DNA of 64,000 bases from NCBI GenBank assembly GCA_033032865.1, contig JAWHQI010000009.1, positions 13,038,001 to 13,102,000 on the forward strand, given 5' to 3'. Each line of letters opens with the position of its first letter. Positions within the stretch are counted from its first letter, which is position 1. This document shows, in pieces, positions 35,141-47,100 of this stretch. The notes beneath the pieces were generated by a model. It did no database searches. It had not been told where the DNA came from and saw only the letters and a program-made list of their open reading frames with translations. The stretch is from Dactylorhiza incarnata (lineage: Eukaryota; Streptophyta; Magnoliopsida; Asparagales; Orchidaceae). The translations under genes and the position numbers were made by a program.

Positions 35141-36637
35141 CTAGTGCACAAAAAGCTGAAGACTTGTTTCTTTGAGTAGATCTAGGGCATATGTTCGTTG
35201 GGAAAGAACTATAGTGTTATCACGTCTCGCAATTTTGATTCTCAAGAAGTATCTGGGATGACCCATATCTTTTGTAACAAAAAATGTCTGAAGATATTTC
35301 TTTGTTATCTGTATTCCAAAGAAATCATCTCCCGTAAGAAGAATGACATCCATGTATACAGCAAAAATAACCAGTCCTTGGCCGATATTTCGTATAAAGA
35401 GTGAGTGATCGACATTGGTTCTAGAAAACTCAATGATAGAATGAACCTGACTAGCGACATAGCTGAATTTGTCAAACCATGCTCCAAGACTTTGTTTTAA
35501 GACCAAAGATGGTCTTTTGTAGCCTACACACCTGAGACTACCCCTGAGCAACATAACCGGGAGGTTGCTCCATGTAGACTTATTCGTTCAAATCACCATA
35601 TAGGATGACATTTTGGACATCGAGCTGGGACATTTGCCAACTCTGGTTGCTAGCAACAGAGAAGATGGCACATATAGTATGCACGCAACGGGAAAGAACG
35701 TCTCAAAGAAATCAGCATTATATGTCTGGGTGAACTTCTTGGCAACCAAACGAGCCTTGTATTTGTCCATAGTGCCATCAGAGATAAATTTGATGATGAA
35801 GACCCATCGAGAACTAGCAATATTGCTTCCAGGTGGGGTAAGAACAAGAATCCAAGTACCGTGTGATGCCAAGGCAAAGATTTCTTCATCCATAGCCGCA
35901 TTTCAACAAGATATACGAAGAGTAGTAGGAACGGTGGCGGTAGGTTGTGCCCAGACAAACCTACTACATGAAAGATTATGATTGGCATAAGACATAACAT
36001 TAGTAATACGATGTTGTGTACTCCTCCTTACCCCCTTCAACAGAACAATGAGAACATTCAGGTCCAAAGTGATGGAACCTTTCGAAAAGGAAAGAGCATG
36101 TCTGAGGACTGATGTCGGGGATCTTGGAGTGGAAGGAGCTATGAGAGCAGTAGCAGGACGTAGATGATAATGATAAGGAAAAGATAAAATAGGAGGCATA
36201 TGTCTAGGAGGTGGTGCGGGTGGTTTGATATGGGTGAAGGAGATTGAATGATAGGAAATGAGGATATATAGGTAGACTCAAAAAGAGGGATCTCAAGAGT
36301 AAGAGACACGTCGTCCCGAGGGGAATAAGGGTAGACTCAAAAATGGTGATATCAACAAAGACATTGACAATTGGAGATAGGTCAAAATAGTAATACCCCT
36401 TCTGAGGAGAAGAGTACCCTACGAAGATACCCTTGGTGGCACAAGCGCGGAGTTTGTCACGATCAAACGCGGGAGCGTGGACGAAGGCAGAACAGTCAAA
36501 CACATGAAGATACCCTTGGTGGCACCTGAGTCAATGAGCTATCGATCAAACTCGAGTGGCGGTGTAGAGGTGGGTTGGGAAGGCTCAGCGTCAGTAGTAC
36601 CGACATGAGCCTGAACGAAGGTGAGAATAAAGACGGA
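35141..36637 (-). pseudogene. Element V: internally deleted copia gag-pol, left part
   Basis: On the minus strand, 36637-36510 reads gag C-terminus (EPSQPTSTPPLEF) up to the protease start LIDSGAT. It then jumps directly to the integrase C-terminus (FDCSAFVHAPAFDRDKLRAC, FVGYSSPQKGYYYFD) at 36503. RT follows: TWILVLTPPGSN, KYKARLVAKKFTQ (35893-35588), AWFDKFSY, YMDVILLTGDD and GHPRYFLRIKIAR (35554-35150), with several frameshifts. The usual YVDD reads YMDV here. Homology ends at about 35150 within RT, and no 3' LTR is seen. Ale/Retrofit-like. The gag side continues at 49978 after element W. Confidence 0.8.
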
Positions 36638-37316
36638 TGTACAACCCCGGTGTCCGCCAAGGGGTGAGCAGAGACAAAGGAACCATCATGCGAAAGGAGT
36701 AAGGAGGCTAGCGAGCCGGGGTACCGGGCGAGCCGAGCTCTCGCTGGTCGCTCGCGGGAAAGAGAGCGGGCCAAGCCCTAGTCGGTTGTTCGCAGGGAGG
36801 CGAGCGAGCCGAGCCACTCGGTTCGCGGGAGAGATTCTAGTGTGCAGCTCGCCCAGAAAGAGTTCATGATCACTTTTACCTAAAAACCCCTGGTGGTCTG
36901 CAGTTAGCCCCTCCGAACAGCGGAGTTTGGCTGTTGGCAGACCATTTTGGGCTGTGTATAACAAAAGAGTAAGGCGAAATCCCGCTATTAGCAGACCAGA
37001 CTTGAAAAACTATATATAGACCTTGAAGGGCACCTTGGGAGGGCATTCCAATCTCAGTTTTCTGAGCTTCTTCCTCCCTAGGCGATCTTGGCTTAGCTCT
37101 CAGGCTCTCCAAGGTGCCCAATCTCAGCTTTGGCTTGGGAGGGGAAGCGCTCAAAGATCTTCCGGGTGTGTGGTGGGACCTCCTCGCTGCGACCAAAGGT
37201 CTGTGTTTAGTTCCGTGTCTCCGGTCGGTTCCTTCCAAGGAATCAGTAAGTGCTAGCTGCCCCTCAACTCGTTGAGGGACCGAGCTCCACAAAGAAGCCA
37301 AGTCCTGGTTTCAACA
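36638..37316 (+). repeat. Element W 5' LTR (679 bp)
   Basis: It runs TGTACAACCCCGG to ...GGTTTCAACA. It contains repeats of GCGAGC(C/G)(G/A)AG and a TATATATAG box at 37011-37018, placed as a promoter for the genomic transcript. The primer-binding region 'tttttggtgcggtgagcg' follows at 37317. Confidence 0.93.
37011..37018 (+). promoter_or_regulatory. TATA box in the W 5' LTR
   Basis: TATATATA followed by GACC; the same box is conserved in the 3' LTR at 49667-49674. Sense transcription from it would give gag-pol; that is inferred. Confidence 0.6.
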
Positions 37317-37371
37317 TTTTTGGTGCGGTGAGCGTGGAGTGCAGCTAGTTCAAGAAAGCTCTAAGGAAGAG

Positions 37372-38903
37372 ATGACAGGAGACAACGAGCGAGAGGAGGA
37401 CTTCGGCGGCTCGCTGCCACCCGGCGCGCCAGCGACAGTGGAGATGCTGGCCGACCTCAAGAGGGATCTGCTCGGGGCCTTCAAGTGTGCCCTCACCACG
37501 GCCCTTGGGGGTCTCGCAACCCCTGCGCCCCAAGTGGCTCCTCCAGCTGGAGTAGGCGAGCACGCCCCGGGGCAGGGGCCAGGGAAGGAGGCGATGTCCC
37601 AGATTCAGGAGCGAGACCTCGCGGGGCGGGAGCTCTTCCCCAGCCCAGCGAAGGCGGGTAGGGTTCAGGCAAGCGCCGTCCCGGGAGGAGGGATCCCGTC
37701 CAGTGGGATCCCAGCGAGTGGTCCCTCGGCGAGTGCGAGACCGGGAGGAGCCGGTTCACCCGGGGAGCTCGCGGGGTGAGTGGAGTAGGTCAGGAGTGTG
37801 AAGGGGGGGAGTCCCTTCTGCGAGTTGGTGCTCTTGGCACCTCTCCCCGAGGGGTTCAGCGAGCCGGCCATGACTCAGTATACCGGCAAGGATGGCCCCA
37901 CTCAGCACCTGTAGTGGTTTGAAGACATGGTCTCTATCAGACCTATGTCGGACGCTTTCAAGTGTCGACTCTTCGCCACCACCCTAAAGGAGAAAGCGAG
38001 GGACTGGTTCCACCAGTTGCCCTCCGGGTCGATATATGCTTTCGAGGATTTGCGCCGCGGCTTCCTGTTGCGCTTCTCAACCTCGAAGAAGAGGAAGAAG
38101 GACCCCGAGGCCCTCTTCAACATCAGGCAGAGGCAGGGGGAGTCGCTAGCTCATTATGTGGATCGGTTCCAGGAGGAGGTCCTCCTCATCCAGGAGGTGT
38201 CAGGGTACACCCTCCAACTCGCCTTCATAGTGGGGCTGCGAAAGGGGTTCTTTAAGATGGACCTCAAGATGAGGGCTCCTTTGTCTTTCGAGGAGTTGAT
38301 GGAGAGAGCAGCGGAGGAGATAGAGTGGGAGGCCGCAAACCCCGAGTTCACGAAGAGGTTGGCACGGCTGAGCGAGCTGGAGGTCAAACATCCGGAACCA
38401 AGGAGAAGAGAAGAGACAAGAGCCTCGGAGGTGGGGGGAGACAGCAGGAAGGGGGGAGGCAAGGCCCGGGAAGGAGTTTCCACCAGGGAGGGGGCAACTT
38501 CCAAGGAGGCCAAGGAAGACCCCACCAGCTAGGGTGGAGGCAGGGTCCGAGGCCACCTCATCCCCACCCGCCTCAACAGGCAATGGCGGTCGGTCGAGGG
38601 AGACCAGGAAGGGGAAAAGGAGCCGGAGCTGGAGGAGCCGCTCCTAGGAGGAGGAATAGGGCGGCAGAGGTCGAGAGGAGGGGGGCGGCGTTGCCCTATT
38701 GTGACTTCCACGGGGAGGAAGGTCACGCAACGACCACCTGCCCGGAGTTCCTGGAGATGAAGGAAGCCAGAGCGCCGGCGTCGCGGGAGCAGCGGGCGGT
38801 GAGGATTGAGGAGATCCGGTCTCAGGACGAGGAGGATGAGAGGTGTGAAGACCGGGCCGATGTGGGCACCCGAGGAGGTATCGGGGCGATCCATGGGGGG
38901 TAA
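37372..38903 (+). pseudogene. Element W gag with zinc knuckle, broken
   Basis: From ATG 37372 (MTGDNEREEDF) the frame continues, with stops at 37777 (TGA), 37786 (TAG) and 37912 (TAG), into the retrotransposon gag domain: AMTQYTGKDGPTQHL, WFEDMVSI, RDWFHQLPSGSIYAFEDLRR, RQRQGESLAHYVDRFQEEV, FIVGLRKG. A frame change around 38480 leads to a basic Gly/Arg-rich stretch and CDFHGEEGHATTTC (38700-38745), the nucleic-acid-binding knuckle. In a working element this would form the virus-like particle in the cytoplasm. Confidence 0.85.
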
Positions 38904-38953
38904 GGATTGAGGCGACCCGGAAGGCCAGCCTCCATACTATCTACCGTCGTAGC

Positions 38954-40195
38954 GTGGCTTCGACGTCCCTAGCCCCGCCCCCAGCAGAGAAGATCTCGTT
39001 CACTCAGAAAGACATGCCGGGTCATGAAGACTCGTTCTGCGATGCGCTGGTCATTCAGACAGCGATCGAGAACTACACCGTTTCTTGGATCCTTGTGGAT
39101 AACGGGAGCTCGGTTAACGTCATCTTCAAGAAGGCGTTTTACAGGATACAGGTGGAGGCACGGAGGGTGTTGGCCTCGGATGGCCCGTTGTTTGGGTTCT
39201 CCGTTGAGAGGAAGGAGGTAGAAGGGGGAGTGGGACTCCATGTAGTCCGGGGGGGGGAGTCCAGGAATTGCCGTTTTGCCATAGTGGATGCCCCCAACAG
39301 CTACAACGCCATCTTCGGACGGCCACTCATCAGTGCGTTCTGTTGCGTCCCCTCTACCTTCCACCAGTGCCTTAAGTTCAATACAGGAGGAGTCCAAGTC
39401 CGGATAAGGGGAGATCCGAAGGTGGCTCGACAGTGCTATGTGACTGTCGTGAACACCATCTCCTGGATGGCCGAGGCAGAAGAGTGGGATCGGGAGATGG
39501 GGGAGCCGGCAAGGCTCGAAGAGGGAGGAGAGGAAGAGAGAGCAGGGAAAGGGGAAGCCCCGGGGGAAGGGGCGGAAGAGCTGATGGAGGTTCGGGAAGA
39601 GAGGAAGGAGGAGGCTGAAGTGCTGGCTCACGACGAGGAGGAAGAGGGGAATTGGGGGGAGCAGTCCCGGCAGGAGGCCGTGGATGAGGTTGTGGAGCTC
39701 GAAGTCACCACCCGAGCAGGGGTGGTAGAAAAAGTCAAGGTCAGCGGGGAGCTCAGCCCAGAGAAGCAGAAGCAAATCCTGGCCTGTGTGCAGGAAAACG
39801 TGGATGTTCTCACCTGGAGCGCGGCAGAGATGCCCGGGATTGATGCGGATGTGGCCTGTCATCGCCTCAACCTCGATCCCGGCACCTGACCCATCCGACA
39901 GAAGAAGAGAGTCATTGCTGACAAGCTGGAAGGGCCCATCTGAGAGGAGGTGGGCAAGCTCCTCCAAGCAGACTTTGTATCGGAGATCCAGTATCCAGGC
40001 TGGGTCTACAATGTGGTCATGGTAAAGAAGGGGGAGGTAAGTGGAGAATGTGTGTTGACTTTTCTTTGCTTAATAAATCAATGCCCCAAGGATTGTCACC
40101 CCTTGCCCCGAATCGACGCGCTGGTTGACTCAGCCATCGTTTTTTCTGTGATGTCTTTTTTAGATGCTTTTTCAGGTTATCATCAAATCCGCGTG
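38954..40195 (+). pseudogene. Element W protease and first part of RT
   Basis: The frame holds the aspartic protease active site LVDNGSSVNVIF (about 39095-39130; DNGS in place of DTGS/DSGS) and YNAIFGRPL. An acidic linker and the RT entry follow (HRLNLDPGT, RQKKRV, FVSEIQYPGWVYNVVMVKK, FLDAFSGYHQIR at 40155-40190). In-frame stops are TGA 39887 and TGA 39941, both where arginine CGA is likely. It ends at a run of 19 C (40196-40214), after which the frame changes. Confidence 0.85.
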
Positions 40196-40214
40196 CCCCC
40201 CCCCCCCCCCCCCC
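40196..40214. repeat. Poly-C tract (19 C) inside the W RT
   Basis: An uninterrupted C run sits between HQIR and DIKDVSFITGDG and shifts the frame. The family has only a few residues there, so the tract is an expansion, or possibly an assembly artefact. Confidence 0.85.
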
Positions 40215-41789
40215 GACATCAAGGATGTCTCTTTCATCACAGGGGATGGGTGCTATAGTTATAAAATGATGCCCTTTGGGTTCAAGAACGCAGAAGCTAC
40301 TTACCAACGGATGATGGACCAGGTCTTCCGAGAACAAAAGGGGAGAAACCTAGAGGTCTATGTGGATGACCTTATGGTGAAAAGTCGAGACCTTGAGTCC
40401 CATCTCCGCGACCTTGAAGAGACCTTCGGGACATTGAGAAAATTCAAGATGAAGCTCAACCCCCAGAAGTGTATCTTCGGGGCTAGCCGGGGAAAGTTTA
40501 TAGGCCACTTGCTCACTCCAGCAGGAGTGGAGCCGAATCCAGACAAAGTCAAGGCCATCATAGAGTTGGGGTCACCGAGGAATGCGAAGGAGGTTCAGCG
40601 CCTCACAGGGAAGTTGGTCGGGCTTAGTAGGTTCCTCTCCAAGGCGGGAGAGAAGTGTGCACCCTTCTTCAAGGCGTTGCGGGGGAATCAAAAGTTTGAG
40701 TGGACCCCCGAGTGTGAAAAGGCCTTTCAAGCGCTGAAAGAGCAATTGACCCAACCTCCTTTGTTGCAAGGGCCGAGACAAGGAGAGGACTTGTCCCAAT
40801 ACTTTGGGGTAGGGCCTGAGGCAGTAAGTTCAGTGCTGGTCTGGGAAGAAGGCAGAAGGCAACTCCCAATCTACTATGTTAGTCGAGTGTTGAGGAAGGC
40901 GGAGCTCCGATACCTCATCCTAGAGAAGTTGGCCTTCGCCTTGGTGGTGTCGGCCCGGAGGCTCCGACCTTGTTTCCAAGCGCATTTGATCAAGGTGGTG
41001 ACCGACCACCCCCTTCGCAACATCATGGAAGGGGTGGAGCACACGGGGAGGTTGGCTAAGTGGTCGGTGGAGCTAAGTGAATTTGATATTTCATATGTGC
41101 TCAGGTTGTCCATAAAGGCCCAAGCGGTGGCGGACTTTCTGGCGGACTATATAACCGAGGTGGAAGAGTCCGATCTACCCAGCTCGGTGGCCTGGAGGAT
41201 GTTGGTGGATGGGGCCTCGGGAAAGCATTCCTTCGGGGGAGGGGTGGTTTTGGTAAGCCCCCAAGGGACGAGGATCGAACAGACGATCAATATTCATTTT
41301 CCCCTCACCAACAACCAGGCGGAGTACGAGGCAGTAGTGGCGGGCCTGCGGCTGGCCCGGGAATTAGGAGTGCAGGATGTGGAGGTCTCAACGAACTCCA
41401 TGGTGGTGGCTTGCCAGGTTAGGGGGGAGTTCGAGGTTAAGGGGCCGACTCTTCAGCGATACCTGGAAAAGGTCAAGGGGCTCAAAGGGCAGTTCAGGAT
41501 CTTCTCAATCCATCACGTGCCAAGGGAAGAGAGTGCCACGGCGGACCTCCTGGCCAAGTTCGGTCCCAGAGCAGGGGGGACGGTGTCGGACCTCTTCCGG
41601 CCATCCATCGAGGAGGGTGAGCTAATGGAGGTGGACCAGCGGGTGTCATGGATAGATCCCTTCATCACCTTCTTGACATCGGGGAAGTTCCCCGAAGGGG
41701 AAGTGGATAAGCGACGCTTCAGGTATAAACGACATATTATTCCTTGCATGCAGGAGGATTGTACAGGAAAACACTCTCGGGGCTCCTAG
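40215..41789 (+). pseudogene. Element W RT palm, RNase H and second (archaeal-type) RNase H
   Basis: An open frame of about 525 codons. RT: YKMMPFGFKNAEATYQRMMD, YVDDLMVKS (catalytic, ~40360), FIGHLLTPAGVEPNPDKVKA. First RNase H: IYYVSRVLRKAELRY, VVTDHPLRNIM. Second RNase H: WRMLVDGASGKHSFGGG, NNQAEYEAVVAGLRLARELG, VPREESATADLLAKFG (41200-41575). The acquisition of a second RNase H defines Tat elements. The frame is lost near 41790, before the integrase zinc finger. Confidence 0.88.
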
Positions 41790-41793
41790 CCCG

Positions 41794-42903
41794 GTGCGTG
41801 GCAGAAGAGGAGGTCCCCCAAGGGTCCTGGAGGAGATCCACTCAGGAGAATGTGGCAGCCACTCCGGGAGCCGAACCTTGGAGAGGAGAGTGTTGAGGCA
41901 GGGGTACTTTTGGCCTACCCTCAGCATGGATGCGGCGGAGTTCGCAAGGAAATGTTCAAAGTGCCAGTTGTTCGCTCCTCTCCAGCTCCTGCCAGCCCAA
42001 AGGCTTCGATCCATTACAACACCCTAGCCCTTTGCTATATGGGGTTTGGACCTGGTAGGTCCTTTCCCGCAAGCGAGTGGCCAAAGAAGGTTCTTATTGG
42101 TAATGGTCGATTATTTCTCCAAGTGGCTGGAGGTCAAGGCGCTGGCCAAGGTAACGTCTCAAGTCGTTAGAAATTTCATATGGGGTGAGATAATATGCAG
42201 GCATGGGCTCCCACTAGCCATAGTTACAGACAATGGACCGCAGTTTGTCAGCGACGAGTTCGTCAGCTTCTGCACCCAGCTTGGCATAGACCTTCGGTTT
42301 GCGTCAGTCCACCACCCGAGGAGCAATGGACAGGTGGAGGCGGCAAATAAAATTATCGTGAACTTGCTGAAGAAGAAGGTCGAGAACCTCAGGGGGAACT
42401 GGGTAGAGCAGTTACCCTCGGTCCTCTGGGCACTGAGGACCACTCCGAACACGGCCACGGGGGAGACTCCGTTCAAGCTCTCCCATGGGTCCGAGGTCGT
42501 CCTCCCAATAGAGTTCGAAGTGAAATCCCCCAGGGTGGTCGCCGCGGGCGAGGGGGATGAAGAATGGCTGGTGGAGAATGGGGAAGAGCAAAGGCTATCT
42601 CTGGACCTGGTGGAAGAGCTCCGGGACTTAGCCACCGTCCGGCAGGAAGAGGTCAAGCGGCGGATGGCTCGGTACTTCGACAAGCATATCCGAGTGAAAC
42701 AGTTCGAGAAAGAAGACCTGGTGCTGAAGAAGGTTGATGCGGCCGGGAGAGGAGCCGCAGTGGGAAAGCTCAATCCTAACTGGGAAGGGCTGTATATTGT
42801 AGACGAAACGCTCAAGTCAGGAGGACACCACCTCCGAGATGTGGATGGGGTACTCCTCGGACTAGCCAGAAGCGGGGATGACCTGAAACGATTCTATCCA
42901 TGA
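41794..42903 (+). pseudogene. Element W integrase, one stop
   Basis: It begins with the H2C2 zinc finger (EIHSGECGSHSGSRTLERRV, CSKCQLFA). A TAG at 42025 sits where a tryptophan is usual (ITTP-stop-PFAIWGLDLVGPFP). The catalytic core has DYFSKWLEVKAL, VTDNGPQFVSDEF and HPRSNGQVEAANK, giving the D,D,E triad. It ends PNWEGLYIV...RDVDGVLLG, then TGA after FYP. No chromodomain is present, as expected for Tat elements. Confidence 0.88.
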
Positions 42904-42976
42904 AGCTTTTTGTAATTGACTTGTCATATGTTCTAATCTCAATATATTGGTTTGGAAAAAATTTCTAAGCAGGAGT

Positions 42977-43446
42977 CCCCAAGTTTTGGTGTCGGAGTGC
43001 CCCAGATCGATTCCGCTGTCGGGCTCTCATAGACGGTGGGTCAGGTTGATCTCTGGAGAAACTGGCAAGGTGGAAAGTTTTGGTGCCGGAGTGCCCCAGA
43101 TCGATTCCGCTGTCGAGCTCTCATAGACGGTGGGTCAGGTTGATCTCTAGAGAGGCTGGCAAGGTGGAAAGTTTTGGTGCCGGAGTGCCCCAGATCGATT
43201 CCGCTGCCGGGCTCTCATAGACGGTGAGTCAGGTTGATCTTTGGAGAGGCTGGCAAGGTGGAAAGTTTTGGTGCCGGAGTGCCCCAGATAGATTCCGCTG
43301 TCGGGCTCTCATAGACGGTGGGTCAGGTTGATCTCTGAAGAGGCTGGCAAGGTGGAAAGTTTTGGTGCCGGAGTGCCCCAGATCGATTCCGCTGTCGGGC
43401 TCTCATAGACGATGAGTCAGGTTGATCTCTGGAGAGGCTGACGAGT
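42977..43446. repeat. 94-bp tandem repeat array, five copies, 3' of the W pol
   Basis: The unit contains GGTGCCGGAGTGCCCCAGAT, GATTCCGCTGTCGGGCTCTC and 'atagacggtgggtcaggttgatctc'. Unit starts at 43071, 43165, 43259 and 43353 give an exact 94-bp period; the first copy starts near 42977. The copies are nearly identical. Confidence 0.93.
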
Positions 43447-44182
43447 AATTTATTCATGTTGAGGGGCTCGGTTCGCCAAATCTCTCAAGACCTGATAGGG
43501 CGAGTCCTGAGGGTCGCTTGCGAGAAATGAAAGACAACAATTGATGAAAAGCGCTAAGTCTAAGGGTAATGGCGAGACGGCTGGATACGCGGGTCGCACG
43601 GCTCGTCGGGTCGGGTCCTAGCTCGCGGAAAACACTGGAGAATTCATAAGCGATGCCTGAAACTAACGAGTTGGGGAGGTCCGTCGGCGCGGTGGTTAAC
43701 AAGCAATGTTGGTCGCACGCAGGAGGCGGGCGAGCAAGGCAAGATAACGTCAATGCCTCTCGCAATGGCCCCGCTGGGCGAGCCAGATGTGCGAAGCAGA
43801 CCGCGCTTTACGCAAAAGCAACCAGATAAATCATCTAACGAAGCTCCTAAACGAGATAAGCTATGCAAACGCCTTATTGAATATGCGCGAGGTAAGATAG
43901 TTAGACAAAATGAAGGCACGATGAAATGGTAAGCCTTGTGACTATCGCCAATAAGAGGTGCGCGAACGCGAGCATAAGTAACAGCATTAAAATGCGAGCA
44001 TATGAGCACAAGCGAAACAAAATACATACGTGCGAGCGCAGAAAAGAATATTGGCGCGAGCAAGACGGGAAAGCAATCAAAAGATAGAAGAATGTTCCAT
44101 GTTTCTTTTCTTAAAAAGGTGTTACAAAATAACGGTGAACTCGCCGGGTAAAAACAAAATTTTTACATTGACAATTAAAAAG
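43447..44182. other. Spacer between the W tandem repeats and the antisense genes
   Basis: I recognise no protein on either strand. It should hold the 3' untranslated end of the first antisense gene. Confidence 0.4.
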
Positions 44183-47100
44183 TTAAGGCTGGTCGCTGGA
44201 CAGCTCTTCCTCGCTCCCGCGGTCGTCGGGCTCCGGGATCAGCGCGAACAGGTCCGGGACGACGTCCTCGATGTCGAGCTCCAGGGCTTCCGGGGAAAGC
44301 AGACCCACCCCTTTGAGGGTCTCGAAGACGAGGTTGGCAACACCCATGGAATTTTTGCGGGTCGCCTCCTGTTCGTCTCGAGAGTTCTTGCGAGTCCCAG
44401 CTCGCGGAGGGGAGGGAGGGAGCACTACTCGGGTCAGCTCGCAGACCTGCGCCTTTAGGAACGCGACCTCCTTCTCCAGGTCAGCGTTCCGCGAGAGGAG
44501 TCGGCTCCCCGTTTCAGCATCCTGTAAAAAAAAGAGGTTGAGTCAGGTAAAGGAAAACATGGCGAGCGAGGTAGAAGTTGTGCGAATGACTTACCATTCC
44601 ACCCTGAAGGCTGGCGAGGAGACCTTCCGAGATGGCCTCTCTTCCCTTGAGGCTCGCGATCTCCTCCGAGGCCTCCTTGAGCTCGCGCTGGAGCTCCTTA
44701 GAGTCCCTCTCCGCGGTGAGGTACCGCCGAGCCACCATGTGGCTGAGCTCCATGGACCGGAAGTGGGCTCGCATGGCCTCGTTGGCGAGCAGCAGGGATC
44801 GCAGGGCGCTGAAACCAACGGCGTCCTCGCGACCGTACAACCTGAAGGCGAGGGCGAACGCCTCACCCCTGACCTTGTCGCCCTCGACCCAGGAGGGGAG
44901 GAGCGAGGAGCATGAAATCCTGTTGTGGTCAGGATCCCACGCGAGCAGCGGCTCACCGAGCGCATCAGGAAGCCTCGCGCCGAGGCCGAAGTTCTTGTGG
45001 CTCGCTGGATTGGGCTCGCCAGAAACATCCGCGGCCCCGCTTCTCTCCTTGGCAGCTTTCTGACTTGCGGGCGGAGGGAGCGGAACCTCCGCCTCGCTGA
45101 GGTCCACGACCTCTTTCGCCTTGGATGTGGAAGGGGCATCCTTGTTCTTTTTCTTGGCGGGAGGTTTCGCACCGTGCTGGCTCACGGAAGGTGGTCGTTT
45201 CTTGCCAGAGGTCGAGCCGAGGGGGTCTCGACACGCCTCGGCGGCCGCGACGGCGAGAGAGCTGGAGGAGAGGGCTGCGCTCCTCGCATGCGGGGGATGG
45301 ATGGGAAGATCCCGCTCACCTGCAAAGGCAATGAAAGAGTTAGTAGTTAAAATGAAGAAGCACGTAGGAGCTTGCGAGTGCGAGCCGAACCTTCCCCTTG
45401 CGGGACCGGCAGCAGTGAGTCCACCCTCTGCCGGAGGTAGACGACCTCGAAGTTCTTACTATCCAAGTATTGGTAGAGCCTCGCGTCGTCACTGCCGAGC
45501 GAGGCAGGAGGGCGGTAGGTTGCATCATCTCGTTGGAGTGGGAGAAGGGGATGTTGTCGAACGGTCGTTTTACTAGGACGAATTTCTGGTGCCAGTAGTG
45601 TGCTTTATTCACCGTATCGCAGACGGTGACATGCTGGCTCGCAAAGTGGGTGGTCCCGCCTTTGTACGCGCGGAAGGAGAAGACTTTGCGGAAGACGAGC
45701 AGGCTGAACTCGATCTTCTCCTCCCGCAGGTAGCAAGCGAACGCGACCACCACGACGATCGCGTTCGGCGTCAGCTGGCTCAGTAGGACCCGTAGTATTT
45801 GAGTACCTGAAAAATTCACCAAGGTAAGGTTAGTGGTGCAACCCGCATCGCGTTCTTTCTATTATTTTCTTGCACGTGTCGTTTATTTTTGTAGCGCATG
45901 TCTTCGCGCATTTTTGAATTATTATGTTGCGTCGAGTTGTATTGCGCGTGTTATAAGCGCTTGAGTTTTGTTTTGTATCGCGCGTGTTGCTCGCACGTTT
46001 CTTTTGGCACGTTGGTGTGACCGGCCAACGGGACCCTAAATGCATAGGTCCGGTATTTTAGGAGATAGATTTGCTTAGGGCAAGCTTGTAACAATTAATT
46101 TTTTTTGTGAAAATGTCTCATCGCCTATAGCTGACCCAGCCCAGAAATTCTCCCCAGTTTCATTTGAAAAATCTGCCTTGTTTAAAATTATTTGAGTAGG
46201 GCTGCTAATAGTCATTTTGCCCTAAACCCTTGCTTTAAAATCCCTCCCATTCCTCCTGTTATCGGCAGCTGGAAATTGAATTGAACGAACACTTGTTTCG
46301 TTCGGTTCATTCAGCGCCGCCCGCGCCTTCCTCGACGTGCCTTCCTCGACGGAGCTTCCCACGCCACCGCCTCTCCCTACAAGCCCCTCCTCCAACGAAG
46401 CTACCTCCGGCTTCTCCTCCCCTCTCGACGACGACACCGGCGGGTCCCGCGATCCCGTTGTCTTCCCCATCGACGACGTTCCAGGGAAGCCCTCTTCAGC
46501 CGCCGCCGAACTCGCCTGAGCCTTCTTATGCTCCGGTGTCCCTCCTTGCTCTGTCCTCCAGCAGATCCAGTAAACCTCCAGCGACCCCCCCCCCCCTTCC
46601 TCCAGTCAACCCCGACTGCCAGTCTTTCCCCTTCTTCCGATCCCTGCTGTCTTCTGTGAAGGCCCGAGCAACTACAGCTTTGTTCTTCACCTTCCAGGAG
46701 GGCCGACAGCCGCTGCCATTCATTCCTGGGTATACCTTTTGCCCTCCAGCTCTCCACCACTAGTTATTTTATGCTTGAACTTTAAACAAATAGTTAATTA
46801 TTATGAGCTTGCCCTTAATTAATTGTGTCTCTTATCTTATCGTTATTTCCAAACACGTGCGTACCACCAATTTATTTCTGCGCCTGTGGAATTGTGATTC
46901 ATAGCGTTTGTATGTTGGTGAGATAGCGTTTACGTTCGTTTGTAATGCCTAGGTCGTTTTATCGGTTTAAACTAGCCCGTGAAAACCCTCACGCCACATT
47001 TATTTTAAAAGATCGCAATTATTTTTATTCCAAAACTACAGCCCTAGTTTTAGTTTACATCAGTTAGCATGCTCCCTACGGGGCGAATAAGAATCGCGAG

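Noticed and set aside
38969..39967. Long minus-strand reading (332 codons) opposite the W protease
   Set aside because: It is a shadow of the GC-rich protease/linker frame; no splice structure or TATA box, unlike the two antisense genes further right.
45121..45576. Plus-strand readings opposite antisense gene 1
   Set aside because: They overlap exons whose minus-strand frame is supported by matching splice phases.
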